Assembly: GCA_028277985.1 (NCBI GenBank)
Contig: JANQFG010000147.1
Location: 1-59,897 of the forward strand
Origin: a bacterium
GTDB lineage: Bacteria; Desulfobacterota; DSWW01
DNA length: 59,897 bases
Direction of reading: 5' to 3'
The notes under the pieces are model-generated. The model had not been told where the DNA came from. It was given only the letters and a program-made list of their open reading frames with translations, and did no database searches. Numbering within the stretch: position 1 is the first letter of the stretch; the number at the start of each line of letters is the position of its first letter. Below are positions 16,790 through 25,678 of the stretch, one piece after another. Both the position numbers and the translations under genes were made by a program.

Positions 16790-17473
16790 CTACTTGAAGA
16801 GCTTCCCGAAGACACTGGCCAGGGTGTCGATGAGATCGACCGGGGATTCGGATGGAGAGGAGGAGAGGAATCCGTCCATGGTGCCCGCGGAGCGCGTCTC
16901 GCGGTAGGCGTGCATTCGTTCCTGCTGCTTCTTCTCTTCTTCTCTTCTCTGCCGGACGCGCTCGTGGAGGAGCTGGCCGCCCGCCTTCTTCCAACCCAGA
17001 AGCCGCTTCAACTCCCCGTTGTCGAGCCATACACCGTGGGTCTTGCACTGATCCACGATCACTCCGCTCCGGTAGCCGAAGTTGGCGCGGTGCATGAACT
17101 GGCTGCAGACCGGACACTTGCGATAGACGATCTTGTCCTCAACCTCGCCCTGCTCGCGGACGAGGATGTCGATCTTCTTCCGGTTGATGGAGAAGACGTT
17201 GGAGACGCTCTTGTCCATCAGGGCCTCCAGCTCGCCGGGATCGAAGAACAGACCCATGCATCGGTCGCACCGCTCGATGTAGAAACTACCCTCCACCTCC
17301 AGGTCCAGGCTGTGAAGCGGGATGTCGCAGTCCGGGCAGATGCGGTTCGAGTCCGGCTTGTTTACCGTGAACTCATGGATTCCCTTCAGGTCCACGTCGT
17401 TCTGGGAGCCGCAGTATTCGCATACTCCGACCTGGGGGGGCAGGGGAGCCGAGCAGGCGTTGCATCTGGCCAT
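16790..17473 (-). CDS. zinc-ribbon protein (zf-TFIIB type)
   Basis: Protein of 227 residues with three Cys-rich modules: an N-terminal ribbon (Cys4, Cys7, Cys18, Cys21), then two TFIIB-type zinc-finger units that each end in a W/F-x-D-x-GEL motif: CPDC...CDRCMGLFFDPGELEAL and CPVC...CKTHGVWLDNGELKRLL. A charged helix RQRREEEKKQQERMHAY follows, then a tail without known motif. The role is unknown; such proteins are often encoded beside SPFH proteins. It lies 28 bases downstream of the SPFH gene on the same strand, so the two are an operon and probably work together. Confidence 0.85.
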   Translation of the reverse strand: MARCNACSAPLPPQVGVCEYCGSQNDVDLKGIHEFTVNKPDSNRICPDCDIPLHSLDLEVEGSFYIERCDRCMGLFFDPGELEALMDKSVSNVFSINRKKIDILVREQGEVEDKIVYRKCPVCSQFMHRANFGYRSGVIVDQCKTHGVWLDNGELKRLLGWKKAGGQLLHERVRQRREEEKKQQERMHAYRETRSAGTMDGFLSSSPSESPVDLIDTLASVFGKLFK

Positions 17474-17501
17474 CAGGAGAGTCCTTCCGGGAAGGTGATC
17501 C

Positions 17502-18527
17502 TTACATCCTGCTCAGGATCTCTTTCTTCTTTGCCGTGTATTCCTCTTCCGTGATCAACCCGGTCTCGTGCATCTCTTTGAGCTGCCGCAGGGTGGTGAG
17601 GGGGTCGGCTGCCCCGGCAGCGGGTGCTCCGGGCGGTTGAGGCCTTGTCGGGTCGCCCATGGCTCCGGACATCATCTGCCCGAATCCCATGCCCGCGCCC
17701 ACACCCATGCCGATGCCTGCCGCGCCGCCTTCGTTGCGTGCCGCCTCGCGCATGGCCTCCAGCTGCTGGATCTGGGCGTAGTTCAGGCCAGCGGCCTGCG
17801 CGGCCCTGGCTTCCGCCGTGACGTCCGCAATCCGGTTGATCCGGTCGATCGTGTCCTCGTCAAAGGCCGTGCCCTCGATCCTGAAATCGGTGATCTCGAA
17901 ACCGAGCTTCTCGAATTCAGGACCCAGCTTCTGTGCCATGTCCGATGCGACCTCCTCCCGGTGCGCATCGATCTCCGCATAGGAGAATTTCGCTTCCGCC
18001 AGATAGTCGGACAGGGGCTGGATCAGACGAGTATTCATGACGGCACGGAAGTCCTCGACCCAGTAAGAGCTGCCCCCACCCACCACGTTCACGAAGAAGC
18101 CGTGCGGGTCGGTGATGCGGAAGCTGTAGTTCCCGTAGGCGCGCAGGCCCACCGGGAAGTGGTATTTCGGGTCGTCGTATTTGATCAGACTCGTAGTGCC
18201 CCACTTCTGGTCAAGGATCTTCGTCTTCCGGAAGAAGTAGATGCCGACCTTGTGCTCACTCTCGAAGAACTGCATGAACTTCTTGACCGTGGTCCAGAAG
18301 GGGATGTTGTCCGTCTGGAGGTTGACGAGGCATTCCTCGGAGAGAACGGACTGCACTTTTCCTTCATAGACGAAGATGCACCCCTGCCCCGGGCCCACGA
18401 TCAGCTTGGAGGCATTCTTGATCTCATCGCCGTTGTCGGACCACTGGTGAAACAGGGCGTTCGTCCCCGGGTCGGTCCACTCGATCACGGACCTGAGCTG
18501 GCGTCGAATATTGTCAATCAGATTCAT
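17502..18527 (-). CDS. SPFH domain protein with SHOCT tail (YdjI-like)
   Basis: Cytosolic SPFH/virion-core-like protein of 341 residues. Start 18527 has GGGAGG 6 bases upstream; the open frame beyond it has no support. Residues about 15-240 form the SPFH-like part (NALFHQWSDNG, IVGPGQGCIFVYEGKVQ, then QKLGPEFEKLGFEITDFRIEG split over the end). A helical QAAGLNYAQIQQLEAMREAA stretch and a Gly/Met-rich linker lead to a SHOCT motif at the C terminus (LRQLKEMHETGLITEEEY). No signal peptide or membrane helix. It is paired with the zinc-ribbon gene and divergent from the propeller gene at 18715. Function unknown; assembly of oligomeric scaffolds is inference. Confidence 0.85.
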   Translation of the reverse strand: MNLIDNIRRQLRSVIEWTDPGTNALFHQWSDNGDEIKNASKLIVGPGQGCIFVYEGKVQSVLSEECLVNLQTDNIPFWTTVKKFMQFFESEHKVGIYFFRKTKILDQKWGTTSLIKYDDPKYHFPVGLRAYGNYSFRITDPHGFFVNVVGGGSSYWVEDFRAVMNTRLIQPLSDYLAEAKFSYAEIDAHREEVASDMAQKLGPEFEKLGFEITDFRIEGTAFDEDTIDRINRIADVTAEARAAQAAGLNYAQIQQLEAMREAARNEGGAAGIGMGVGAGMGFGQMMSGAMGDPTRPQPPGAPAAGAADPLTTLRQLKEMHETGLITEEEYTAKKKEILSRM

Positions 18528-18626
18528 GGGTTCCTCCCGGCTGAGAAGGGTTCTTCCTTCTCTTCGAACCGATCCCCGCATTTCTTTAGGGCCTGTCGCT
18601 CCGGATGGTCCACCCACTGAATTTCG

Positions 18627-18681
18627 TTGACCCGGAGAAGCCGAATGCGCTACCATGGTATCTCTAATAAGTAAAACGACG
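18627..18681 (+). promoter_or_regulatory. candidate promoter and AAACGACG leader motif
   Basis: TTGACC (18627-18632), an 18-base spacer and TACCAT (18651-18656) form a plausible sigma70 promoter. The octamer AAACGACG at 18674-18681, 18 bases after the -10, recurs upstream of the secreted protein genes at 30683 and 45204. Confidence 0.45.
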
Positions 18682-18714
18682 TGTTGAAATATTCCTTGGT
18701 GGGGGGAAGAAACT

Positions 18715-20526
18715 ATGACAGGGTCAACCCGTGTCCTTGCCCTTTCGCTTGCCCTGCTCCTTTGTTCCGTTTCCTTCGCGTACTCCCAATACACGATCGT
18801 CCAGCTCACGGATAACGATAACGACGTCGGCTACGTGGGGCAGATCATCGACGTTTCGTCCCAGATCAACGAGAGCGGCCAAGTTGTCTGGCTTGGATGC
18901 GACACGAGCAACTGCTACCCAGGGGGAGACGGGGACTATGAAGTCTTTCTCTACGATGGTTCGAGTACGATCCGGCTCACGGACAACGACTCCGATGATC
19001 GTGACCCAAGGATAAACGACAGTGGATACGTGGTTTGGGATGGGTGCGACGGTGGAACGGGCTGGGAGTGCACCGGTGGAGACCATGAGGTTTTTCTTTA
19101 CGACGGAACGGGTACGGCACAGCTCACGGACAACGATCGAAACGACACCCGGCCGGTGATCAACAATCACGGGTACGTTGCCTGGATAGGAGAGGACGGA
19201 GCAAGCCACCAGATCTTCTTCTATGACGGCACCACAACGACACAGATTGCCGACCACGATCGCAATTTCATCGTTCTCGATATGAACGAAGGCGGGGATG
19301 TGGCTACGCACGCACCGGTCGGAGAGGACATGGAGATCTTCCTCTGCAATGAAACAGGCGCGACCCAGATTACGAACAACGAGTTTGCCGATGTCTATCC
19401 CAGGATAAACGATAGTGGTCAAATGGTCTGGTATGGATGTGACACCACGGATTGTAGTTCGCAGGGAGACGGAGACCACGAGATCTTCCTCTATGACGGA
19501 GCGAGCACGACCCGTATCACGGATACCCGATATGACGACCGCAGCCCCAGGATCAACGAGAGCGGGCATGTGGTCTGGAACCGAGTCTACCTGCTGGGCT
19601 CCCAAGTCTTCCTCTACGACGGAGTGAGTACAAGTGAACTTACGGGCTTTGACTACGATGCGGCTAGGCCGGAGATCAACGCCAGCGGGCACGTGGTCTG
19701 GCATGAAGAGGACGGCCACGACCATGACATCTTTCTCTACGACGGAACGAGCACGACCCGGATCACGGACAACAGTGTTGATGACCGGTTCGCGGGGATC
19801 ACCGACAGCGGCTATCTGGCCTGGTATGCAGAGGGGTCGTACGACTACGAAGTCTTCCTCGCCGTGCCTTGCTCGCTGGAGGATGACCACGACGGGGACG
19901 GGTACGTGAACCCTTCGTGCGGCGGAGATGACTGCGACGATTCCAACCCGAATATCCACCCCGACAATCCGAATACATACTGCGACTGTGTGGAACCCGA
20001 CGCGCAGGGAACCGACGAGATCTGCGGGGACGGTGTGGACAATGACTGCAACGGCGTTGCCGAAGACAAGGACGAGGACCGAGACGGATCCATTGACCAG
20101 GCATGCGGAGGCGGTGACTGCGACGATTCGAACCCACTTATCTATCCTGAGAGCGGCAATTCCTACTGCGACTGTGAAGATCCTTGGCCTGAAGGTACGG
20201 ATGAAGTCTGCGGTGACGGTGTAGACAATGACTGCAACGGCGCTGTGGACGACAGGGATATGGATGGCGACTGGTACCTGGCCCCGGCATGCGGTGGAAG
20301 TGACTGCGATGACTCGAATCCGGAGGTGAACCCCGGGGAATGGGAAACCATAGGGAATGGAATCGACGATGACTGCAATTCCAGAACACCGGCCTGGGCT
20401 CCCGCTGCAGTCGTTTCGTCGCGGCATCACGCACCTTCCGTGCGGACGAATCTCCTGTTATGCCTGGCACTCCCCATGGGTGGATTGTTCTTGCTGAGAA
20501 TTCTGCGCAGGAACAGGCAGGCCTGA
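18715..20526 (+). CDS. secreted propeller protein with three MopE motifs and C-terminal membrane tail
   Basis: Large exported protein of 603 residues. A signal peptide (VLALSLALLLCSVSFA) is followed by about eight units of some 40 residues, each with INESGxVVW, then a (D)xEVFLYDG strand and a TxxLTDND turn, resembling a WD40-like/TolB-type propeller. Residues about 380-550 hold three MopE-like Asp-rich motifs (DDHDGDGYVNPSCGG, then DGVDNDCNG; two more). The C terminus is a hydrophobic helix (LLLCLALPMGGLFLLRIL) and a short basic tail RRNRQA, as in sortase-like surface-anchoring signals. Possible surface or periplasmic calcium- or copper-binding protein (inference). GGGGGAAGAA lies before the ATG. 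Convergent with the methyltransferase. Confidence 0.8.
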   Translation: MTGSTRVLALSLALLLCSVSFAYSQYTIVQLTDNDNDVGYVGQIIDVSSQINESGQVVWLGCDTSNCYPGGDGDYEVFLYDGSSTIRLTDNDSDDRDPRINDSGYVVWDGCDGGTGWECTGGDHEVFLYDGTGTAQLTDNDRNDTRPVINNHGYVAWIGEDGASHQIFFYDGTTTTQIADHDRNFIVLDMNEGGDVATHAPVGEDMEIFLCNETGATQITNNEFADVYPRINDSGQMVWYGCDTTDCSSQGDGDHEIFLYDGASTTRITDTRYDDRSPRINESGHVVWNRVYLLGSQVFLYDGVSTSELTGFDYDAARPEINASGHVVWHEEDGHDHDIFLYDGTSTTRITDNSVDDRFAGITDSGYLAWYAEGSYDYEVFLAVPCSLEDDHDGDGYVNPSCGGDDCDDSNPNIHPDNPNTYCDCVEPDAQGTDEICGDGVDNDCNGVAEDKDEDRDGSIDQACGGGDCDDSNPLIYPESGNSYCDCEDPWPEGTDEVCGDGVDNDCNGAVDDRDMDGDWYLAPACGGSDCDDSNPEVNPGEWETIGNGIDDDCNSRTPAWAPAAVVSSRHHAPSVRTNLLLCLALPMGGLFLLRILRRNRQA

Positions 20527-20600
20527 CCCACAATATCGCGCGGGACCGGGGTCGGACCAAGGCAAGTATTTGATCTTAATAGAAATTTGAGGCGAGACGC

Positions 20601-21437
20601 CTAGTCGTCTCTCCGGGCGAGCATGACCATCTGTGAATTCGGATAGAGATGATCCGTAACATATCTCATGGCGATCTTCTTCAGATTTGGGTCCTCGTTC
20701 TTGGCTTTGTACCCATTTCGAGTGTAGACGACTGAAAAGCCGCATTTCTCCAACAAGATGCTGAGCGATGGTTTCGAAAAATAGAGAAGATGGTGATCGG
20801 TTGCATAGTGTGCTCCGATTCGGCGCCTCCGAATCCGTTTTCTTTCCAGATAGGTCTTTGCTGTCGATGAAAGGGATCGCATGTTGGGCACACCCACAAA
20901 GAGATGCCCCTTTTCGTTGAGTAGACCTCGTAATGTCTTGATCGTATGCACAGGGTCCTTGACGTGTTCGAGGACATGGTACAGGTAGATCAGGTCGAAC
21001 CTACGTCCTTCCCAGTCAAGGTCTTCGAATGAGCCGCACTTGATTTCGACATCGTAGACCTTCTCTACCTTTTTCGTGGTTTCACAATCAACGTCATAGC
21101 CGACGACTGTCCAGCCCCTTTGTCTGGCCGTGTTCATGACACGGCCGACGCCACAACCGTAGTCAAGCAACTTGCCCTTCTGGGGCAGGAAGGTTTCGAT
21201 CTTCTTCAAATAGAAATCATGGGCGTGAGAGGTGGGCTCTCGTTCGATCTGCGAATGGTGTGAGTAATACCCTGCGTAGAATTCAGTCAGGTATTGATCC
21301 GAATATTGAGGATTCATGAATTGAAATCTGCACGCTTCGCAAATGGATATTCGATTCTGACGCAGATCGGAGTGATAGAATCTCGTCTGGGCCGAACCGC
21401 AGATCGGGCAATTTTCCAAAACAGGATCGTACTTCAT
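20601..21437 (-). CDS. SAM-dependent methyltransferase with N-terminal zinc ribbon
   Basis: Class I methyltransferase of 278 residues. A zinc ribbon starts it (CPICGS at 10-15, then CEAC about 32-35), followed by the SAM-binding loop LLDYGCGVGRVM and motif II/III regions (DLIYLYHVLEHVKDP, LRGLLNEKGHLFVGVP). This plan is common in methyltransferases of polysaccharide or lipid gene clusters and of unknown targets. Base composition is clearly more AT-rich than in flanking genes, and the flanks (20527-20600, 21438-21664) are also AT-rich, suggesting acquired DNA. No other transferred genes adjoin it. Substrate unknown. Confidence 0.88.
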   Translation of the reverse strand: MKYDPVLENCPICGSAQTRFYHSDLRQNRISICEACRFQFMNPQYSDQYLTEFYAGYYSHHSQIEREPTSHAHDFYLKKIETFLPQKGKLLDYGCGVGRVMNTARQRGWTVVGYDVDCETTKKVEKVYDVEIKCGSFEDLDWEGRRFDLIYLYHVLEHVKDPVHTIKTLRGLLNEKGHLFVGVPNMRSLSSTAKTYLERKRIRRRRIGAHYATDHHLLYFSKPSLSILLEKCGFSVVYTRNGYKAKNEDPNLKKIAMRYVTDHLYPNSQMVMLARRDD

Positions 21438-21664
21438 GACCCGGAATGACTCCTCTGCCGGTCGCTGTCAGGATTGAAGAGCATAACACATCTGCCGCTC
21501 AAGTAGCACGAGACTCAATACGGATCCTCCCGAGTCAATGTCATGTCTTGATTATCATTGCCTGTTCCTGCAAAGATGAGGACGTTGGCCATAGGGCACC
21601 GTGAGAAAGGTGCTCCTCGTCCCCCGACGGGATCCCAGCGGATCCGAAACGAAAGGCGAACGCA

Positions 21665-22864
21665 ATGAACAGGCGCGAGTTTCTCAAGATGATGTCCTTG
21701 GCTTCGGCCGCGGCTCTTCTGCCCTCCGGCCTGATACGCGCAATGGAGGCGGTTCTTCAGCCGACCCTTGGCCACCGGGTGAGTCTTGCGGGGATAGCCC
21801 GGGGATCGCAGGAGGGCGATCTGGCGCTGGCAGTGCGGGCAGCGGCTGAAATGGCGACGGATTTCTCGTGGCTGTCCCGCGGGGACACGGTCCTGATTAA
21901 ACCCGTTGTGAACTCAGGAAATCCGTATCCAGCCACGACCCACGCGGCCGGGCTGAAGGCAGTGATCTCGCTTCTCAAAGAAAAAGGGGCAGGGCGCGTC
22001 ATCGTCAGCGACATGTCGGGCATTGAACACGTGAAACTCTCGCCGGAAAAGATGAAAGGCAGTTCGCGGGAACTGATGAAATCCTGTGGTGTGGCAAGGG
22101 CTGCCGAGGAGGCCGGGGGCGAGCTCTACCTTCCGGAGGAGGATGGGTGGGATGCGTTCTTCGAGGACGGGCCCATTTCGGGAGCCAACTGGAAGGCCGG
22201 GCTGATGATGCCCAAGATCGTTCGGGATGTGGATCATATCGTCCTGCTGCCCCGGTGCAGCAGACACATCCTGGCCGGCTCTACCCTGGGGATGAAGGCG
22301 GCGGTCGGATACTGGCGGACGGACACACGACTGGAGTACCATCATGACGCGGCCACCCTGCACGAAAAGACCGCCGAAGCCAACACCGTTACGAGTCTGA
22401 CGGAGAAGCAACGCCTCACCTTGACTGTAGCCGACGAAGTGCAGGCTACGTTCGGCCCGGACAAGGGGTTCGTGGTGTCGCCGGACACGGGTATTGTCTT
22501 CGCGTCCGAATCGTTGGTTGCCCACGACATGGTTTCGCTGGCCTGGCTCCTGGAGAGCAGGCGTGCCGTGCCGGACGGAGAGAAGAAGGGCCGCAGGGAT
22601 CCATATACCAGCCAGATGATCGTCAACATGGGCAACAAGTGGGTCGTCAAAATACTGGGGGGTATGGGACAGGCGATGGGGGCGGAGCGGCTTGAACGGA
22701 ACGATCTGGATACGATCTGGGATGACCGTGTCCTCAAGCGGGCCTTCGAGATCGAAGGTGGTATCCCCGCGCTCGACCTCAAGGAGGCCAACGCCGCACT
22801 GCCCTCAGATGTGAAACGGAAACTCGCCGCGATGACGACGAAACCAAACGTCGATCCCACCTGA
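21665..22864 (+). CDS. Tat-exported DUF362 protein
   Basis: DUF362-family protein of 399 residues. A twin-arginine signal opens it (NRREFLKMMSLASAAALLPSG), so it should be exported folded, perhaps with a cofactor. The DUF362 core is recognisable in TVLIKPVVNSGNPYPATTH and AGRVIVSDMSG, and the later DVDHIVLLPRCSRH and GMKAAVGYW motifs. Members are often annotated as iron-sulfur or cytoplasmic-membrane proteins, but no CxxC cluster-binding set is seen here. Function unknown. It is monocistronic on the plus strand; its stop lies 24 bases from the stop of the convergent fbaB gene. Confidence 0.85.
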   Translation: MNRREFLKMMSLASAAALLPSGLIRAMEAVLQPTLGHRVSLAGIARGSQEGDLALAVRAAAEMATDFSWLSRGDTVLIKPVVNSGNPYPATTHAAGLKAVISLLKEKGAGRVIVSDMSGIEHVKLSPEKMKGSSRELMKSCGVARAAEEAGGELYLPEEDGWDAFFEDGPISGANWKAGLMMPKIVRDVDHIVLLPRCSRHILAGSTLGMKAAVGYWRTDTRLEYHHDAATLHEKTAEANTVTSLTEKQRLTLTVADEVQATFGPDKGFVVSPDTGIVFASESLVAHDMVSLAWLLESRRAVPDGEKKGRRDPYTSQMIVNMGNKWVVKILGGMGQAMGAERLERNDLDTIWDDRVLKRAFEIEGGIPALDLKEANAALPSDVKRKLAAMTTKPNVDPT

Positions 22865-22888
22865 TGATCTGAAGGGCGCGCGAGCGAT

Positions 22889-23935
22889 CTAGGCGACCGT
22901 AATATCTTCGGAGAGATAGACGTCCTGGATCGTATTGAGGATCTGGATCCCGTCCTTCATCGGTCTCTGGAAGGCTTTTCTTCCGGAGATGAGTCCCATG
23001 CCGCCGGCGCGTTTGTTGATGACGGCAGTCTTGGCCGCATCTTGAAGATCGTTCTTTCCCGATGCACCGCCCGAGTTGATGAGCCCCGCACGTCCCATGT
23101 AGCAGTTCACGACCTGATACCGGGTGAGGTCGATCGGGTGATCGGAGGTGAGCTTGCTGTAGACCGCTTTGTGGGTCTTGCCGAACTTGACGGCCGTGTA
23201 CCCACCATTGTTTTCCGGAAGCTTCTGCTTGATGATGTCCGCTTCGATGGTCACACCCAGGTGGTTCGCCTGCCCGGTGAGATCGGCGGCGACGTGGTAG
23301 TCCTTGTCCTGCTTGAAAGCGTCGCTCCTCAGGTAGCACCAGAGGATGGTCACCATGCCCAGTTCGTGGGCGCGGGCAAAGGCCTCTGAGATCTCTTCTA
23401 TCTGCCGACGGGAATTCTCCGAGCCGTAGTAGATGGTAGCCCCCACGGCGGCGCAACCCATGTCAAAGGCCTGCTCCACGGACGCGAAGAGCCTCTGATC
23501 GTGCGTGTTCGGATAGGAAAGCAGCTCGTTATGGTTGAACTTGAGGACGAAAGGGATCTTGTGAGCATACCGGCGGGCAACAGCCCCGAGGACTCCCAGA
23601 GTAGAAGCGACCCCGTTGCAGCCCCCCTCGATGGCCAGTTTCACGATGTTTTCCGGGTCGAAGTAGATCGGGTTCGGTGCAAAGGATGCGCCTCCGGAGT
23701 GCTCGATTCCCTGATCGACCGGAAGCAGGGAGAGATAGCCGGTTCCGGCCAGCCGGCCCGTGCCGAACAACCAGGACAGGTTCCCGAGGACCTTGTTCGG
23801 TCGATCGGTCTGAATGAAGACCCGGTCGACGAAATCAGGGCCCGGCAGGTGGAGTTGTTTCTTTGGGACGGTCTTGCATTTGTGATCGAGCAAATACTTG
23901 GCTTCGTCCCCCAAAAGTTTGACGATACTGTCCAT
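22889..23935 (-). CDS. fbaB: class I fructose-bisphosphate aldolase
   Basis: DhnA/FbaB-type class I (Schiff-base) aldolase of 348 residues, the usual length. Characteristic stretches: LSLLPVDQGIEHSGG near the start, FVLKFNHNELLSY, GCAAVGATIYYGSE, and the Lys-containing AVKFGKTHKAVYSKLT and INSGGASG phosphate-binding motifs. Interconverts fructose-1,6-bisphosphate with two triose phosphates in glycolysis/gluconeogenesis. Last of a minus-strand run sirtuin - methyltransferase - HD protein - aldolase; the 112-base gap upstream may hold its own promoter. Phosphoglucose isomerase is also in the window but 27 kb away. Confidence 0.95.
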   Translation of the reverse strand: MDSIVKLLGDEAKYLLDHKCKTVPKKQLHLPGPDFVDRVFIQTDRPNKVLGNLSWLFGTGRLAGTGYLSLLPVDQGIEHSGGASFAPNPIYFDPENIVKLAIEGGCNGVASTLGVLGAVARRYAHKIPFVLKFNHNELLSYPNTHDQRLFASVEQAFDMGCAAVGATIYYGSENSRRQIEEISEAFARAHELGMVTILWCYLRSDAFKQDKDYHVAADLTGQANHLGVTIEADIIKQKLPENNGGYTAVKFGKTHKAVYSKLTSDHPIDLTRYQVVNCYMGRAGLINSGGASGKNDLQDAAKTAVINKRAGGMGLISGRKAFQRPMKDGIQILNTIQDVYLSEDITVA

Positions 23936-24047
23936 CGCAGTCTCCCCCTGATCGTGAGGTTTGTTTCGGATTCATCGGATAATACGGATTTAGATGGTTT
24001 CGATCCGGGGGATGATTCAGGACCGGGCCCGGCGCAGAATATGCGGG

Positions 24048-24614
24048 CTACAGCCCCAACTCGGCATGGATGGACTGCATGGCCTGCAGGCAGATCAGAG
24101 CGAATTCGTTCAGGGGGATCGGTATCGCTTCGCACTCCCGGATGATGTCCCTGTCGACCGAAGCGGCGAAGGCTTTCTCCTTCATCCGTTTGAGGATGGA
24201 TTTCGGTTTTACGCTGGCGAGTTTCTTGTCCGGGTATACGAGGGCTGTTGCGATGATCAGGCCCGTGATCGTCTCGCCGGCGGCCAGGGCATGATGGAAG
24301 GGCGTGGAACGCTTTCCGCCCGCGGATTTCTCGTTGTGCAGCCCGATCGCCTCGACCACTTCCGGGTCAACGCCTTCCTCCTTCAGCATCCGAACCGTCT
24401 CCCTGCCGTGGACACTCAGATCCGCGTTCGTCAGCTCTATGTCGAGGTCGTGCAGGAGCCCTGCCATCGCCCACTTCTGCCGGTCTTCACCCAGATGCTC
24501 TGCCAGGTCGCCGAGGACCGCCTCCGAGGCGAGGCAATGCTTGATCATGTTCGGGTTCTTGATGTGCTCCTCCAGCAGAGAAAGGGCCCTTTCTCGAGAA
24601 ATGCCCAGAGTCAT
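24048..24614 (-). CDS. HD domain hydrolase
   Basis: HD-superfamily metal-dependent phosphohydrolase-like protein of 188 residues. The metal site is NMIKHCLASEAV, then GLLHDLDIELT (the HD pair), and later VHGRETV and AIGLHNEK supply further histidines. This is the HDIG-type small stand-alone hydrolase often annotated as 'predicted hydrolase'; nucleotide or phosphate-ester substrates are likely, exact one unknown. It starts 18 bases after the methyltransferase stop and precedes fbaB by 112 bases, so it belongs to the same minus-strand run. Confidence 0.9.
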   Translation of the reverse strand: MTLGISRERALSLLEEHIKNPNMIKHCLASEAVLGDLAEHLGEDRQKWAMAGLLHDLDIELTNADLSVHGRETVRMLKEEGVDPEVVEAIGLHNEKSAGGKRSTPFHHALAAGETITGLIIATALVYPDKKLASVKPKSILKRMKEKAFAASVDRDIIRECEAIPIPLNEFALICLQAMQSIHAELGL

Positions 24615-24632
24615 TGGAATCTCCCTTCTATC

Positions 24633-25646
24633 TCACCTACCTGATCGTTCAGGTTCGACTACGGCCAGGTAGACATGGTGCGACGTGGCGGTGCGTATCC
24701 TCTCGATTCCGCACTCCCGTTCCAGATGCCAGGTCCCGCCCCAGACGTCCTGTCCGAAGAACTCTATTCTGGAAGAGGCGAACCAGGTCTGGAGCAGAGC
24801 TTGGAATTCGTCGAAGAGCATCTCACTAAGGTGAAAAGGGTTCTCCTCCCCGTCCTGGTGCGCGCGGTTCGCAACCGAGACGACGAAGATCCCCTCCGGG
24901 GAAAGGACCCGCTGGACCGCCTGCATGAAGGCCGATATCGATTCGGGCGGCAGATGCTCCAGGACCTCCAGAGCGACCACCCCGTCGAAAGCCTCTTCCT
25001 CGAGTTCGTCCAGCCCGGTCACGTCTCCTACGGCAAAGCGGACGTCCGTATCTTCGAACAGGGACTCGGCCAGGCGCACCGCCTGCGGATCGCTATCCAC
25101 GCCCAGGCATTCCTTCGCCTGCCGACCGAGGATGCGGGTCCCGTAGCCCGAGCCGCACCCTGCGTCCAGCACCCGTTTGCCGCGGCATCGCGTGGCTGCG
25201 AAGCCGTAACGGCGGGCATGCATCCAGTATGCGTGGAACGGTGCGGTGCCGGGGATGACCCGCTCTCCGGAGTAGGCCAGCTCCTGATCGGACAGGGGGG
25301 ATTCGACGACCCTGGTTTGAAGCAGCCGGTGGATGACCTGCTGTTCGAGCATCTTCCTGACATTTCCCGGGATCGCCTGGAGATGAGGGGGGTAGCGGAA
25401 TCGATTCTTCTGGAACTCGATTCCCTGAAGAAACAGCCTGTCGCCATCCGCATACAGGATGATCTCGCAGAGGTGATGGCCGAAATCGTCCAGGCTCCTC
25501 TCGATCTTGAGGTATGCGATCCGGACGCTCTCGTGTTGCGAGAAGAAGCCCGAAACGTCCTGCCCGCTGTACGGGTAGAGGGGCTCATCCAGCGCTTTCG
25601 CCGCATCCCGGGCGGCACGGCTCTTCTTGCTGCGGTTCTTCTTCAT
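24633..25646 (-). CDS. SAM-dependent methyltransferase (class I)
   Basis: Methyltransferase of 337 residues from ATG 25646; the longer open frame upstream overlaps the sirtuin and lacks coding character. The N-terminal 150 residues are specific and unknown (basic MKKNRSKKSRAARD start, then a mixed alpha/beta part). The C-terminal half is a type-11/31-like SAM fold: VLDAGCGSGYGTRIL, CLGVDSDPQAVR, DGVVALEVLEHLP. Substrate unknown. It lies between a sirtuin and an HD hydrolase with gaps of 32 and 18 bases, suggesting one transcript. Confidence 0.87.
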   Translation of the reverse strand: MKKNRSKKSRAARDAAKALDEPLYPYSGQDVSGFFSQHESVRIAYLKIERSLDDFGHHLCEIILYADGDRLFLQGIEFQKNRFRYPPHLQAIPGNVRKMLEQQVIHRLLQTRVVESPLSDQELAYSGERVIPGTAPFHAYWMHARRYGFAATRCRGKRVLDAGCGSGYGTRILGRQAKECLGVDSDPQAVRLAESLFEDTDVRFAVGDVTGLDELEEEAFDGVVALEVLEHLPPESISAFMQAVQRVLSPEGIFVVSVANRAHQDGEENPFHLSEMLFDEFQALLQTWFASSRIEFFGQDVWGGTWHLERECGIERIRTATSHHVYLAVVEPERSGR

Positions 25647-25678
25647 GCCTCTGGACGGTCCTGCGTCTGGAAATGGGG

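Noticed and set aside
18724..20430. 568-residue open frame on the minus strand opposite the propeller gene
   Set aside because: It is a shadow of the repeated plus-strand coding frame: long, low in start signals, with reversed repeat composition and no domain.
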